Positions 1-10,381 of a stretch of 23,109 nucleotides of DNA are shown one piece after another (the stretch's first letter is position 1; each line of letters starts with the position of its first letter). Origin of the DNA: Rodentolepis nana. Taxonomy: Eukaryota > Platyhelminthes > Cestoda > Cyclophyllidea > Hymenolepididae. The notes beneath the pieces were generated by a model. That model did no database searches. It saw only the letters and a program-made list of their open reading frames with translations, and was not told where the DNA came from. The DNA lies in NCBI GenBank assembly GCA_900617975.1, contig UZAE01012458.1, positions 17,540-40,648 on the forward strand, read 5' to 3'. The position numbers and the translations under genes were made by a program.

Positions 1-1930
1 CAAATGTCAGGCTGTGCTGGCAAAGGCACAAAACTCGAACGTTGCAAACTAGAGATGCCTCGTTTCCTGCTATTTTCATGATCATTTTGTTAGGTATTCA
101 ATTACGAAGCATCTGATCGCACGATAAATTGATTTGTAGCATGAGATATGCACTTGGGCTTCAATAAAAAAGATAAATTAATGAAAAACACCACAGATTT
201 ATAGGTTTTCATTTATATGGAGTTCAGTAGATTTTTTTCATATTTCATTAACATCTATTTAACAATAAAATTAGTGCGTAAATTTCAAAAAATTAGAATT
301 ATTGGAATATGCCGACAGAAGTGCAATAAAATGATTTTTTTTCTGACATTTTTATTCACTGACCTTGACCTCACCTGTTTTAAATTTATTCAAATGAACA
401 AGAAAAAACATCAAATTCTCTACGTCGTTAAGTTGGAGATAAATGGTGGTGCTGGAATCACCACTCTTGGCAAAATTGGAGCTTTTGTCTACACGGCCTT
501 TTGTCACCATTCTGCAAGTGAATCAATAAACAGCTTGATAATAATAATAGTAATGATAAAATCAATGCTTGTGGAAAGTTGAGAGCAATCCAATGGTATT
601 GTGAACTTGTTAATAAATGCATATGTTCAAAAATGTAAGCACAAACGAAGCATAGGTGGGGTATTCATTTGATGTACAATGTAAGGACCGTAGTGGAACA
701 AATGTACCACATTTATACACGACGGATTAAGTAAAAACGCATTAATAACGATTTTAATGTTCAAAAGTGTGAGCAATCTGGAGTAATTTAGTTAGGTGCC
801 AGGGAGACCTGAAAGAGACAAAACAATTAAGACTATGAAACACTGCCAACATGATGGCTTTATCAATTTATCTTACGTAAATAAAATAAGTAATAAACAT
901 GATTGTATGTTATAAGTGCCACTTTTCAGAATAGTTTAATTTAGCTGAAAGAATGTCAGTTAATCAAATCACTTCACGTTTGACCAAGGATTATTCAGTG
1001 TTTACCCCACGAGAGAGAGAGGGTTTATGAGAAATTGATAAGTAGAAAGTTCGTCAGTTTATTTGAAATTAAAAAATTATTCACACATTTTACGATTATT
1101 AGTAGGCTGAAAATTCTCTAAGCTATGATTTAAATAGAAGGCTATTTACCGTGCTTTCATTCCCTTAAGTTAGTAAACTGTATATGAGTTGAGCAGCGAA
1201 AATTTGATAATGGTAATTACGTAAGTAAGATTGGCACTAAAAAAGTGGTGATTAAATTGTCTTTAATATCTAATAACCATATTGCAACCTAAATTGAATA
1301 TTTAATGCTGAAATAACAAAATAAATAAAGTGTTAGAACTAAAATTGGCAAATTTTCAGTGTAATTATCCTAGGGGTGGAGAAGGATATATATGTTAAAA
1401 GTTAGAATCAAGAATTTCGGAATATACTTGTGAGAGTTTTTATTGCTAATGTATGCGCATGAATAGAAAGGAAGTTTTTGTGAAATAAGTGCGGTCCCGG
1501 GCGCGATGACAACCAAGCCAAATGTCAATCAATAGTTCCTGTTTGGTTTATCGAATCCGCCATTGTAGCAAAATGACTAAACTCTTGATTCAAATAAACG
1601 TGTTTCACCCAATATGTCTGTTTCCACTATAGCTTTGCGGTCGCTTAGCTGATCCGGGAAGCCTTTTCAAACTAGGAGAACTTTCCATAGAGATAACAGA
1701 TTAGTAGTCAAGTGTACTAGTGTAGCAGCCAGCAACACATTTCTCTTTCTATTAAAGAGTTTATAGTAATTACTCTCACAGAACCTAATGACAAAGAATG
1801 ATTCAAGCCGTAAAAGACCATAGAGGTCCTCACAATACATTACTGCTGGTAATTTAATAAATTCATCGAAATTCAGCTGATACTCATAGCCTCAAAAAAG
1901 GAAAAATATGACAATAATAAGGTATTAATT
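1..1930. other. AT-rich non-coding DNA
   Basis: I see no gene here. The longest open frame (217-582, +) is 121 codons of low-complexity Ile/Phe/Lys-rich peptide in AT-rich DNA, with no recognisable domain, and is most simply a chance opening. A short GC-richer patch containing cccgggcgcg lies near 1495-1510. No copy of the short repeat family found elsewhere in the window is visible in this stretch. Confidence 0.6.
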
Positions 1931-1995
1931 TAATAATTTTACTAGGTTTCAGCAAATTCTTATTATTCAAATGGTGTTAACGTAACGATAAGTGA

Positions 1996-2972
1996 ATGAA
2001 ATTTAAGTGTTCTGTTCTAATACAGAAAGTCATAGAACTGAAGAAAGTATTACAAATCAATGACAAATCAAAAAGACTCCCTCTACTTACGAACTCATTA
2101 GAAGACACTGATAAAGTGTGTTGTACCCAACTGCTTGACTACTTCAGGAAATCAAACACCCTTCCAGAACAAATGCGCTCGCTGGCCCTTGAGACAATCA
2201 ATGTCAACTATTCTGTAGATCAATGGCTCCAAGTCTTCACTGAAGAGTCATACATAGAAAACCAAGCAAACGTTGGTGCAAGTGTCCATTCTGAACTCTT
2301 CTTTTTCTACGCATCAGCGGGAAACAATAGATCCGCTTTCGAAGGAGAAATAGAGACCATTAAGGTGGCACTATGCCATTCATGTTGCCTGGATACGAAA
2401 TTCACCAAAGCGGTGATACTTTCGGACACACAGTCAGCAATGAACTCAATTGGAGGCAGTGAGCCACCAAAAACAGATGAGATATACGAATGTAAAAAAA
2501 CTCTATCAGCTGCTGAGAGAGAAAAACAAAACAGTGGTCCTCTAATGGATTCCTGGTCACTGTGGCATTAAAGGCAATGAGCTTGCTGACACACTTGCTA
2601 AGAAGGGGACAACAATTTTGCAATGCATGGACTGGCCGATGTCTTTCCACACAATGAAGGCCTTAATCAGGATAGAATTCAAGACCTCAAGGTGCAACGA
2701 ACTTAAAGGAGAAACAGTGGACAGTGCCACTCTCCAACATAACCGACTGGCCAAGAATCGAAGCCATTGCTGAGTTAAGACCACGTATCGGACACGATTG
2801 CTTGGCAAAGCACCTTCACAGATTGGGAGTATACACTCAACCCACATGCCCTCTATGTAACCTACAGGAGGAAATGGAGAAGACCCATCTGATTCAATGC
2901 CCAGCCCTAAAGACAAGGACGGAAAGCCAGAGATACTGGGAAGCCAGAAGACAGCTGATGAATTGCTATTAA
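1996..2972 (+). pseudogene. LINE polyprotein C-terminus: RNase H and CCHC motif, frameshifted
   Basis: Three reading frames in succession give one RNase H-like protein. The first frame (1996 to about 2515) contains the strand with the first acidic position, where the usual D-G-S reads E83-E84-S85. It continues with the AFEGEIE segment (candidate catalytic E118) and ILSDTQSA (D144). The frame slips by one base near 2510-2520, where gctgctgag looks like a 1-nt insertion. The next frame runs through a TAA at 2543-2545, probably from CAA, into WIPGHCGIKGNELADTLAKK, whose Asp codon is 2588-2590. A further 1-nt insertion near 2708 (aaaggagaaac) moves the frame again. The last part holds C-x2-C-x9-H-x3-C (starting CPLC, about 2847-2900) and ends at 2972. 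Three of the four RNase H acidic residues remain and the first is D to E. It is dead as a gene. The N-terminal 75 residues resemble the connection region before RNase H in such LINEs. Confidence 0.85.
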
Positions 2973-3071
2973 TTAACTGCTATAAATGTACCCCCCCTTC
3001 TTGGGGGAAGCTGAAGTCAAAGTTTAAGGGCTAATGATAAATAACATAAAGCCAGCCATTTGAAATAATAA
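2973..3071 (+). other. LINE 3' UTR and tail shared with the short repeats
   Basis: A short 3' UTR follows the last stop. It starts with a possible hairpin in which a C run pairs with ggggg around ttctt (2991-3007). It then contains taagggctaatgataa (3025-3040) and gccatttgaaataa (3055-3068), both found in the same order at the ends of the short repeats. It finishes in an (AAT)n tail. Such shared 3' ends are how non-autonomous elements are recognised by a partner LINE reverse transcriptase. That role is inferred here; the sequence identity is seen directly. The stretch between stop codon and shared tail is only about 40 nt, so the body of the short repeats did not come from this 3' UTR. Confidence 0.75.
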
Positions 3072-3082
3072 TAATAATTTTA

Positions 3083-3676
3083 ATGTAAGAATATCCTTTT
3101 CAATATTCGGAACGCTTTTGCCCACTATTAAGTCGGATTCGCAAAATTAATTACCAGAAAAAACCTAACCAACCCTTTTAAAATATTATTTAATGTTTTT
3201 TCTTAATTTTTGCAATTATTTGTTACCACCACTCATTTTAAATAGCTTATCTAATACTAAACTATTCAAAAAAGTAGGAATTAACGTAATATTTGTTGAT
3301 AATTTCAAGGGAAGACTTGGTAACACTGGCTAAAGAAGAATTCATGTACTTTAGGAGTGTCAGGCAGTAAACCTCCATTTTTTAAGTAGAATAATTTTCC
3401 TTTCATCTTCCCATGTGTCAATCATAACAATTGACAATAGAAAGTCAGAAATTTAGTTTTCATAATATATTGATTATGCAAGTGGCATTCGTAAATGCAA
3501 TTTAACGCCAACCACATGATGGGTTTGAATGACCTAGAATTTAAAGTATTTTCATCTCTAAAACTATATTTTAAACTTTTGAGTAATGAAAATTTAAAAA
3601 TGTCAACAGAAATCACAAAACCGATGATCATGGAGGCAGAAAAGGGAACCCTCAGCCAACAAAAAACACCAATTTA
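3083..3676. other. AT-rich spacer, no gene
   Basis: AT-rich DNA between the LINE tail and the first short repeat. Overlapping open frames of 60-69 codons on both strands (3422-3677) have no recognisable content and are treated as chance. Confidence 0.55.
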
Positions 3677-3688
3677 ATTTGAGATTCT
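3677..3688. repeat. Target-site duplication, left copy (short repeat 1)
   Basis: atttgagattct here matches atttgaaattct at 4013-4024 in 11 of 12 bases, the difference being a transition. The left copy ends immediately before the first G of the ribozyme, so it fixes the 5' end of the insertion. Confidence 0.85.
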
Positions 3689-3760
3689 GGGGTGTGCGAT
3701 AGACTTACCTCCACGTGGTGCACCCTGGGCAACGTATTCTCATACGGCAAAAAAGTCTAT
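3689..3760 (+). ncRNA. HDV-like self-cleaving ribozyme (intact-looking)
   Basis: All pairings of the nested HDV double pseudoknot are present. P1 is GGGGTGT (3689-3695) with GCACCCT (3720-3726), whose first pair is the conserved G.U wobble. P2 is ATAGACTT (3699-3706) with AAGTCTAT (3753-3760), a perfect 8 bp. P3 is ACC (3707-3709) with GGT (3717-3719), closing loop L3 TCCACGT. CC of L3 can form P1.1 with the GG after P1. GGGCAAC follows P1, as in HDV. P4 is GTAT (3734-3737) with ATAC (3742-3745). The joining strand GGCAAAA carries the candidate catalytic C at 3748. Self-cleavage would fall 5' of G3689, the element's first base. The HDV fold and its presence at 5' ends of R2, RTE and ingi-like elements are established; activity of this copy is inferred. 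Confidence 0.88.
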
Positions 3761-4012
3761 TAACCGGCAGTCGACTTCTGATTTCAAACTGTAATGCCCC
3801 CACTGTATGTCATATTCTACCCCTTTTACAGTACTCACCTTACCTTTTCTCTGCCTTTGTGTCTTTCTGTCTCTTTTACATCTGTGAATCTTTCTTCTGC
3901 TCCTCCTCTCGAATTTTTTTCACTTTGATATTCCTCCTTCCCTCTGTGAAGCCCGAAGTCAGCTAACGCGCAAATGATAAGTATCATTAAGCCCGCCATT
4001 TGAATTAAATAC
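3689..4012 (+). mobile_element. Short ribozyme-headed retroposon, copy 1 (full length)
   Basis: This is the best-preserved short element in the window. It has three parts. Nucleotides 3689-3760 form an HDV-like ribozyme (separate entry), shared with the LINE at 22581. A pyrimidine-rich body follows (about 3790-3945), rich in tctctttt and ttctgct motifs. Last comes a tail (about 3946-4012) with gaagtcagctaa, aatgataa and gccatttgaa, shared with the LINE at 1996-3071. It is bounded by a 12-bp target-site duplication, and the tail is A/T-rich as expected for target-primed reverse transcription. I see no tRNA-type A/B boxes, so pol III transcription is not supported. It encodes no protein: the 83-codon frame at 3715-3966 is not kept open in most other copies. 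Confidence 0.88.
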
Positions 4013-4024
4013 ATTTGAAATTCT
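4013..4024. repeat. Target-site duplication, right copy (short repeat 1)
   Basis: atttgaaattct follows the tail directly and pairs with the left copy at 3677-3688 (11 of 12 identical). Confidence 0.85.
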
Positions 4025-7000
4025 TTTCATTTCAGAAGTTTTCTTTATTTGCAAAAAAATAAGGCCTTTGTTTTTTTCCAGTTTAGAAAAAGGAGAAGAT
4101 AAATCTCTATATTTATTATCTCTGATTTTGATTTTCATTATTTTAATATTTTGACTATTTACATTTTATTATTTTGATTGATTAAATGATAGTAATTAAC
4201 GATTGTGCGAAAAGGCACTTTATCTTAAATCTAGTAATAATTTTTTTCAAAAAATCACTTAAGTAATTGCATTTTGATTCCTTGAGTAATTTTTTAAAAT
4301 CAAGTAAACGTTTTTCCACCAAATTCGCCTGAGGCCTCTAACTAGCAAGTGCCTATTGCCTTGCTATTGAAGATAAACTGGGTTAATTTGTTAAATGAGC
4401 ATAAACGAAAGATTGCTTCAAACGCTTGGAATTGAAGGGCGCTTAAAGGAAATATTCAGGAAAGGCGGATGAGAATGAATTTCTTTCGACTTCGAACTTA
4501 AAGCAATGGTTTTGCATTGCTTCGGTTGCGAATAGATCCATTTACCCCTCTTTGGCATTTGAGAGAACGCTTATTTGAAGAAAGGCTTTCACAAACAATT
4601 ATTAAAAATAACATTGGATACTAATTTTTATTATTAAACCTTGAAAATATGCGTATTTTCTTAATGTCAAAATGTCACGCGAAATATCAAATATATCTGA
4701 CTGCAGAATGAGTTAAAAATGGGATGTTGATGACAATCCTATTTTTACATTTGGATTGCTGTTAATTGTTTTATCTTTTGCTAGCACCCAGTCTGGCATG
4801 CGGTAAACCCGTTGAAAAGCCTAATCTTGTATGTTCAGTTCGTATTCGCGCACAACGGCTAGCGAATTTTTTCAAAAAAAGTATCAATGATTTATTACAC
4901 CATACCAGTGCAATAAAAGAGGATTATTTTAAAATGTCAACTTTTACACAGCATGAAAATATAGCCCAAATATTTGTTTGACGGGTGAGAAAAAAGTGTA
5001 TGTAGGTATATATTATTCTTAGCGTTTTACCTATTTTAGTGCCTTAATAATAAATTTAGTTCGCTATTTTAAAACATAACTCAAGGCAGCAGGTGCTTTC
5101 AAAGTATTTTAGTATAGAAATGAAATGTAAAAAAATTATTGTTCTTAAAAATAGTCGATTAGATTAGCAGAAAAGAGTAGAAAAAATATTCATTTTTAAC
5201 CAAAGCACATGGCTTTATTATGGAGAATTGCGAATATTCTATTACGCCCTGAATGAAATGTCGCATAGGCGTATATGATAATTTGAAGTTGTTGGCTTCT
5301 AAAAGAATATATTTACTTACTTTATAAAAGGGGAGTATATTCTTTTTTTGACTTCCGAGGTTACGAAGCTCAATTATAACATTACGATCCATGAATTTCT
5401 GAACAAGCCATGTCCATGAAGTTTAGATGAATGATCTACCATGACATTGATCAGTCTGTAGGTTCTTACAGGGAGAAAGATTTTAAGGAGCGAAACTATT
5501 AAAATTTTGGAAAATTGAGTTTTTATCAAACACAGGCGGTTGATTTTATGCTATCAAACAATGTAAATCAAGTTTTTTTGTTCAAAACCAGGGTTGGTAT
5601 TTCACTCGCTTTATTTTAGTTATTTTTAAAGATTGCTACTAAATATTTTGAAAAATTTGATACCAATTATACCTATTGAATAGCAAACGTTTTACGAATT
5701 ATTCATCGATTTAATTCGGTGATTAAGGTTATGAAATTAGAATTTCTGATTTTGTTCGCTAAAAAATCTTATTAAGTCAAGGTTTAAGACTTTTCACTAT
5801 AAATTACTTAAAATTTAGGAAAATTAAAGTGACATATAAATTTAAAAAAGTTTTTTTTATAAGAATCTAACTCGCCGAATCACAGAAATGTATCTTTGTA
5901 AAGTGCCAAAAGAACATGACTGTCTGAGGCGAATAAATGTTTATGAAATGGGGTAAAAATAAGCGCGAATTCAATGGACGATGAGCTAAACTTGCCACCA
6001 CAATTTGCGAAACAAGTTCTCATAACAGAATTTCACCCATATTTTCTTACGTATTTGTTACTAATGTTTTGATTATTTAAAATTTTCTAGCCAACCAGTC
6101 GATTTAGAATTATTTTAAATATAATATTAAGCATTAAGTTGATAAAAAATAAAAAATTTATATGAAAGTAATAAAGCGTCATAATAATTTATGGAAGTAA
6201 TATTTGTGCACTGTGTGCCATCATATTGATAAACAGATTTTCCTTAACATTTAATTTCTAGAAATTGTGCGCAATGTTTAAGTGCAACAGGAATTTCTGT
6301 TAGGATCGATGTCTTTGTCACTACCAACAGCGTCGATTTGTTGTTAGATATGTTCTGCGCCAATAAGCCCTGGACGTACAATTCTAACAGACTATTTTGC
6401 TACACTATTACTGCTTATATCTACAGATCATGGAAAATCTAAACTTCCTTAAACATTTTTGAGGCGACATCATAGAGGATTCTTCACCGGAACTTCACAC
6501 ATGCATTTTAAAAAATAAAACTGACTATGTAAATCATAAACCCCTTAAACAGTGGATATGATATCCGTTAGCTTTGAAAATATTTCCCACCTCGAAACCC
6601 AAAAGCCTAAAAATGTACATTTTTTCAATTACATAAATGATTCCGTTTTTTATCACTCTTCCAGCCCGCCCACGTTTGCACTTATCACTCAGTTATTTGG
6701 ATCCGCGTTTTCAAAAGAATGTGTTCATTGGCAAGGCGTGGTGAGGCATGTCAAACCCCCCCCCCCACCCTGATTTGCCCATCTTCTGGGACGCCTGTGC
6801 GAGCCCATAGCGCGGGATTTAAGAAAGAGAGCGGACGAGCCAATTACCATAAATGGAAATTCCGGATTGGCTTTGGAGAATGGGGCGTGGTGATTCGGGT
6901 GGGGTGTGTGTGTGTGTGCGCAAAAGTTCGTCGATGTGCACCCAAAAATAAATTCTTCATCTGAACAATGGAATTAGGTAATGGAGGTTGGAATATAAAA

Positions 7001-7398
7001 ATAATCAATTCTCACAATGTCACTTAATGCCAAATAGACAAAATTCCAATGACATTAATTTACAAATAAATATAATTTTATTTACCTAACTATTTATTTA
7101 AAAAATCATCAATAGTCCATTAAGCAATTTACTATAAAATGAAAAGTTGAAAGGGTAGGATTTTTAACGCTTCCTATCAAAGGGTGAAAAGTTTCAATCT
7201 CAATTTTATGAGATCAGCGTTCATTGGTATGCAGCAGAATTGTTTCTTATTAAAACCTAAGAGACAGAGTTACTTATGGAAGCATCATTAAGGCATTCTT
7301 TCATGTTCTCTTGTCCAGTAAAGTTATTGCAACTGCATTGGGAGGTTTTTTATAACACAATTTGAACGTCATTTTGTGTGTATTTTAAGTTAAAGATT
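4025..7398. other. AT-rich spacer, no gene seen
   Basis: About 3.4 kb of AT-rich DNA with many stops in all frames. The few open frames of 70-80 codons (4766-4981 +, 5159-5392 -, 6552-6964 +) show no domain or motif I recognise and lack consistent codon character. The only visible compositional change is the GC-richer segment at 6661-6960, listed separately. Confidence 0.55.
6661..6960. other. GC-richer island with C-run and GT repeat
   Basis: This is a clear local departure from the AT-rich background, with CpG-containing words such as gagcggacgag and catagcgcggg. It has an 11-base C run at 6756-6766, a short GT repeat from about 6905, a CCAAT-like word near 6840 and its inverse attgg near 6875, plus ggcgtgg motifs near 6735 and 6884. 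Such a cluster could be a promoter or regulatory island or a fragment of an unrecognised element. No gene start is evident beside it, so function is not claimed. Confidence 0.35.
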
Positions 7399-7470
7399 GG
7401 TGAGTGAGATGGACTTACCTCCACGTGGTGCACTCTGGGCAACGTGCACTCATACGGCAAAAAATTCTAT
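7399..7470 (+). ncRNA. Degenerate HDV-like ribozyme
   Basis: This is homologous to the intact ribozyme at 3689-3760 but with damaged helices. P1 (GGTGAGT with GCACTCT) has two mismatches, P2 (ATGGACTT with AATTCTAT) has one mismatch and a wobble, and P4 (GTGC with ATAC) is weakened. L3, GGGCAAC and the GGCAA strand with the catalytic C are kept. It is probably inactive or poorly active. Confidence 0.65.
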
Positions 7471-7698
7471 GAACCGGCAGTTGACTTCTGACTTCAATCT
7501 ACCACTTCCGTGGTACTCATCTTACTTTTCTGTCTTTGAGTCTGTCTGTCTGTCTCTTTTACAACTGTAAATCATACTTCTGTTTTCCCTCTTAAATTTG
7601 CCCACTTTGTCTGTTCCTCCCTTCGGTGAAGCCCCGAAGTCAGCTAAGGGCTAATGATAACTATCAAAACGCCTGCCCTTTACTATAAATAAATTGGA
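7399..7698 (+). mobile_element. Short ribozyme-headed retroposon, copy 2 (diverged)
   Basis: This copy has the same head-body-tail order as copy 1. The head reads from ggtgagtgagatggactt through ccacgtggtgca, gggcaac and catacggcaa. The body is shortened, lacking the segment around the catattc motif present in other copies. The tail, with gaagtcagctaagggctaat and aactatcaaaacgcctgcc, ends in ataaataaa. Flanks taaagatt (7391-7398) and taaaaatt (7699-7706) agree in 7 of 8 bases and may be a decayed target-site duplication, though AT content makes this weak. The body contains a short (tctg)n run near 7544. Confidence 0.85.
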
Positions 7699-7706
7699 TA
7701 AAAATT

Positions 7707-9149
7707 TCTTTTAGGCACACAAGCGGCTGAACGGCAGTGATAACAACGCCGACCAAACTCGAAGCAAAGGTCCAGATTATTCATAAACAGGGACATAAGA
7801 GAAATTTTCGACAAACTGCTTATTTAAAACTTCATTGCACTCCGGTAGAAGGAATAGATAAAGTTTTTATTTATTACATAACATTTTTTAAGCTATAGAT
7901 TTATAAATATATGGACCTATAGATATTCGAAATTTTTATTAGAAAACCGATTCACGTTTTTATATGCTATATATGTGCCGTCACGCATATTATACCCTTC
8001 AACATCCGCCTGGAGTTTTAGCTCTTTGTAAGAGAAACTATTAAAAGATTTCCTACAGTGACTTATGAAGTTTAGTCTATTTAGGTGCATAACTTACGAA
8101 TACCGCTTGGTGTTAATTCGAACTAATTCGATAATCATCAAAGTGCTCTCGTGAATTTAATTCATATTCAGCCTATGCAATCCGGTCCATGATTGGCTGG
8201 ATCACCTCTAAAGGGCCTTTCGCTGACTTCCTAACTAAGATATGTGCCAGATTAAGCGGCTAAGCAAAATTACGGAATGGCTAAAATCTAATATTGTAAT
8301 CGCTTAGCTATCTGTTTCAAATTGTTAAAGTTTAAAAGTCAAAACAACTGCATAATATGATTATTTCTAGAGGAATAAAATGCAAATGTTTACCAAAGTA
8401 CACTGTCACTTGGTAGTTATAAATTGCGATTTAAATAATCCAATTCATTTCACAAAAGGATTATTGAAACGTCTCTTAATAAAAGAGTTGTTTAAATGTG
8501 ACACGATTTTACTTAAAATTTTCTGATAGATTAAATAATTTCTTTCTTTATCTGCGATAATATATATTTAGCAATATGAAGTAAAAAACCCTCTAGTAAA
8601 GAAGTTGACCTTTCTACATTTATTTGAAATTTGATTTTATTTTGGATAAATATTTCTCTACCTTTAATATCCATTAACCGTGTTATTTATGGTAAGTAAA
8701 ATGCCAAATTCTTGTTAAATTCCTTCTAATCCAATTAAAGTTCGCTTTAAAAGCTTACAAGTGAAAAAATGCTGCAAATATAAACAAATTATCCTTTTTG
8801 GAATTTAAGCTGATAATTAGGCCTTTCAAGGTAAATTATTTTTTTTGTTTCAAAATTCATGTAACTTTACTTTAAATAAAAGGTTTAAAAAAAATTTATT
8901 AACAAAATCAGGATGATTTTTTTCTTTTATTGTAGCGGATTGCTTCACTAAGGAGCCTTGATTTATGCTTAGCAATCTCTATGACAAGATCTCATCGGTT
9001 GAAATAGATCCCAGCATTAGCTCTTCTACCTCACGGATATGGAGGAAACAGATGTAGGACGTGGAACACTTTCACTTGAAATGTTTTTCTGTCACAATAA
9101 ATAAAATAGTCAAGGAAATTTAATGAGAGGTTAGTTAAATAATGCAGGG
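7707..9149. other. AT-rich spacer, no gene
   Basis: AT-rich non-coding DNA. I see no open frame of note, no repeat of the short family and no RNA gene. Confidence 0.5.
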
Positions 9150-9300
9150 ACTATTGATTGGTTGATGGCTTAGTGGCCCTAACACTCACAATCTCACTTG
9201 GTTCAAATGTGGAAAGTAGCACGGCCGCACCTTCGAGACTGCCCTAAGTGTGAAAAAAGATTTCTCCATTCAGCCATGAATTCGTTGTGCTAACATTTAC
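9150..9300 (+). repeat. Possible tRNA-derived SINE or tRNA-like pseudogene
   Basis: TGGCTTAGTGG at 9166-9176 fits the pol III A-box consensus TRGYNNARNGG. GGTTCAAAT at 9200-9208 fits most of the B box (GGTTCRANNCC), 34 nt downstream, close to tRNA spacing. The final CC of the B box is missing and I cannot fold a complete acceptor stem, so this is not a functional tRNA. The GC-richer downstream piece with gcacggccgc may be a SINE body. There is only one copy in the window, so a chance match is possible. Confidence 0.3.
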
Positions 9301-10367
9301 ACTAGACAAATAAAAGGATTATAAATAATTTGCGACTAAAAGAAGTGTTATCTAAAATCTCATTTACTCCTAGCGAGATATCTGAATTTAAGGAATCAGC
9401 ACAATTAAAAGGAAAATTCAAATTCTGGACTAATTCAGTGGTCCGTTGAAGTAAATTTCTATATTAAAAGTTATATTAAGGTAATTTTAGGCTGGAAAGA
9501 TCTTTCATTTGTTTAAATCTTTTCACCTATTCATTTTTTCGTTTTGCATAACCTGTCATAATAATCTCATGACAAATCAACCTCCGAACACGACATTTAT
9601 GGCTGATCTTATCTATTAATTATTTAAAGCTTACTTGAGTTATTTATGGTTAACATAGTTTAAATGTACAAATTATCTTCCGAATAACTGAATTTCAAGT
9701 TTCTAAATGAACATAATCCAAACATTCGTTTTATGAAAATAAAAAATATAATAAAATATGAATTAAACATGCTTTTATGGATTATCAAAAAGTAAATTTA
9801 GGAAGAAAATTATCAATTTAATAAATGAATCTTAAACAACTGAAGTTATTTAAAAGTTCATGTTGAAATTTCGCACTTATGTTATATTTTTACTTCCAAT
9901 TTTTTTCACACAAGTTAAAATAACTTTGATTTGTAGCAATCTTCACGAACGACAAATTTATTTGCAAAATTAACCGCATCCAATAAAGTAGTCTGTTGAT
10001 TTCCATCATTTAGATCCACCTTTCATACCTACCCGGGACGTACATATGAAAATCAATCGAAAATGGATCGTCTCCAGGTGCCAACCAAACATAGTCTGGT
10101 GCAAAGAGAGTTATGATTGTAAGGAATCCAACTCGTTAGAGTGTCCTACTGATGCGAAATTTCAGTTAAGGGTATGAATTTTGTGGTCTTTCCATCAAAG
10201 GTATTCTATTCGCTTGCAGAAACATTAATGAGGAAAATTTTAAATCTAACGAAGGCGGTGCTGCGTAATTTGCTTTAGAGTTTGCTATTTAAAATATATA
10301 AAGTAATACGTAGTAACAATTCCCTTTTTACATAGCGTAGATGGCTGTACGTCATTTTATTGCAACT
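9301..10367. other. AT-rich spacer, no gene
   Basis: AT-rich non-coding sequence with stops in all frames. Nothing recognisable was seen. Confidence 0.5.
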
Positions 10368-10381
10368 ATATTTGCAATTGA
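10368..10381. repeat. Target-site duplication, left copy (short repeat 3)
   Basis: atatttgcaattga is repeated without mismatch at 10624-10637. It ends directly before the GGGG that starts the element. Confidence 0.92.

Larger units (their letters stand above)
1990..3071 (+). mobile_element. 5'-truncated LINE (non-LTR retrotransposon), 3' end
   Basis: This is the 3' terminal part of a LINE of the type that carries RNase H after the reverse transcriptase (broadly the I/ingi/R1-like groups). It holds the end of the connection region, a broken RNase H domain, a C-terminal CCHC motif, a short 3' UTR and an (AAT)n tail. Endonuclease and reverse transcriptase are absent, so it is a 5'-truncated insertion, the usual product of aborted target-primed reverse transcription. 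A possible AT-rich target-site duplication taataatttta occurs at 1931-1941 and again at 3072-3082. Low complexity makes it weak evidence, and the exact left edge, between 1942 and 1996, is uncertain. The last 60-70 nt match the tails of the short repeats at 3689, 7399, 10382, 12206, 13046 and 20239. Confidence 0.85.

Noticed and set aside
217..582. 121-codon open frame
   Set aside because: Low-complexity translation of AT-rich DNA with no domain, no splice or promoter context and no relative in the window.
2402..2916. Minus-strand open frames opposite the LINE
   Set aside because: They are shadows of the RNase H coding strand; the plus-strand frames carry the recognisable motifs.
3715..3966. 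Similar small peptides encoded in the bodies of copies 1 (3715-3966) and 3 (10341-10535), both containing PTVCHI and CLF-ICES words
   Set aside because: The shared peptide follows from shared DNA. Copies 2, 4, 5 and 6 do not keep the frame open with the same content, and the body is a pyrimidine-rich non-coding segment.
3689..4012. Short repeats as a CRISPR-like or satellite array
   Set aside because: Copies are dispersed, in both orientations, each with its own target-site duplication; they are retroposons.
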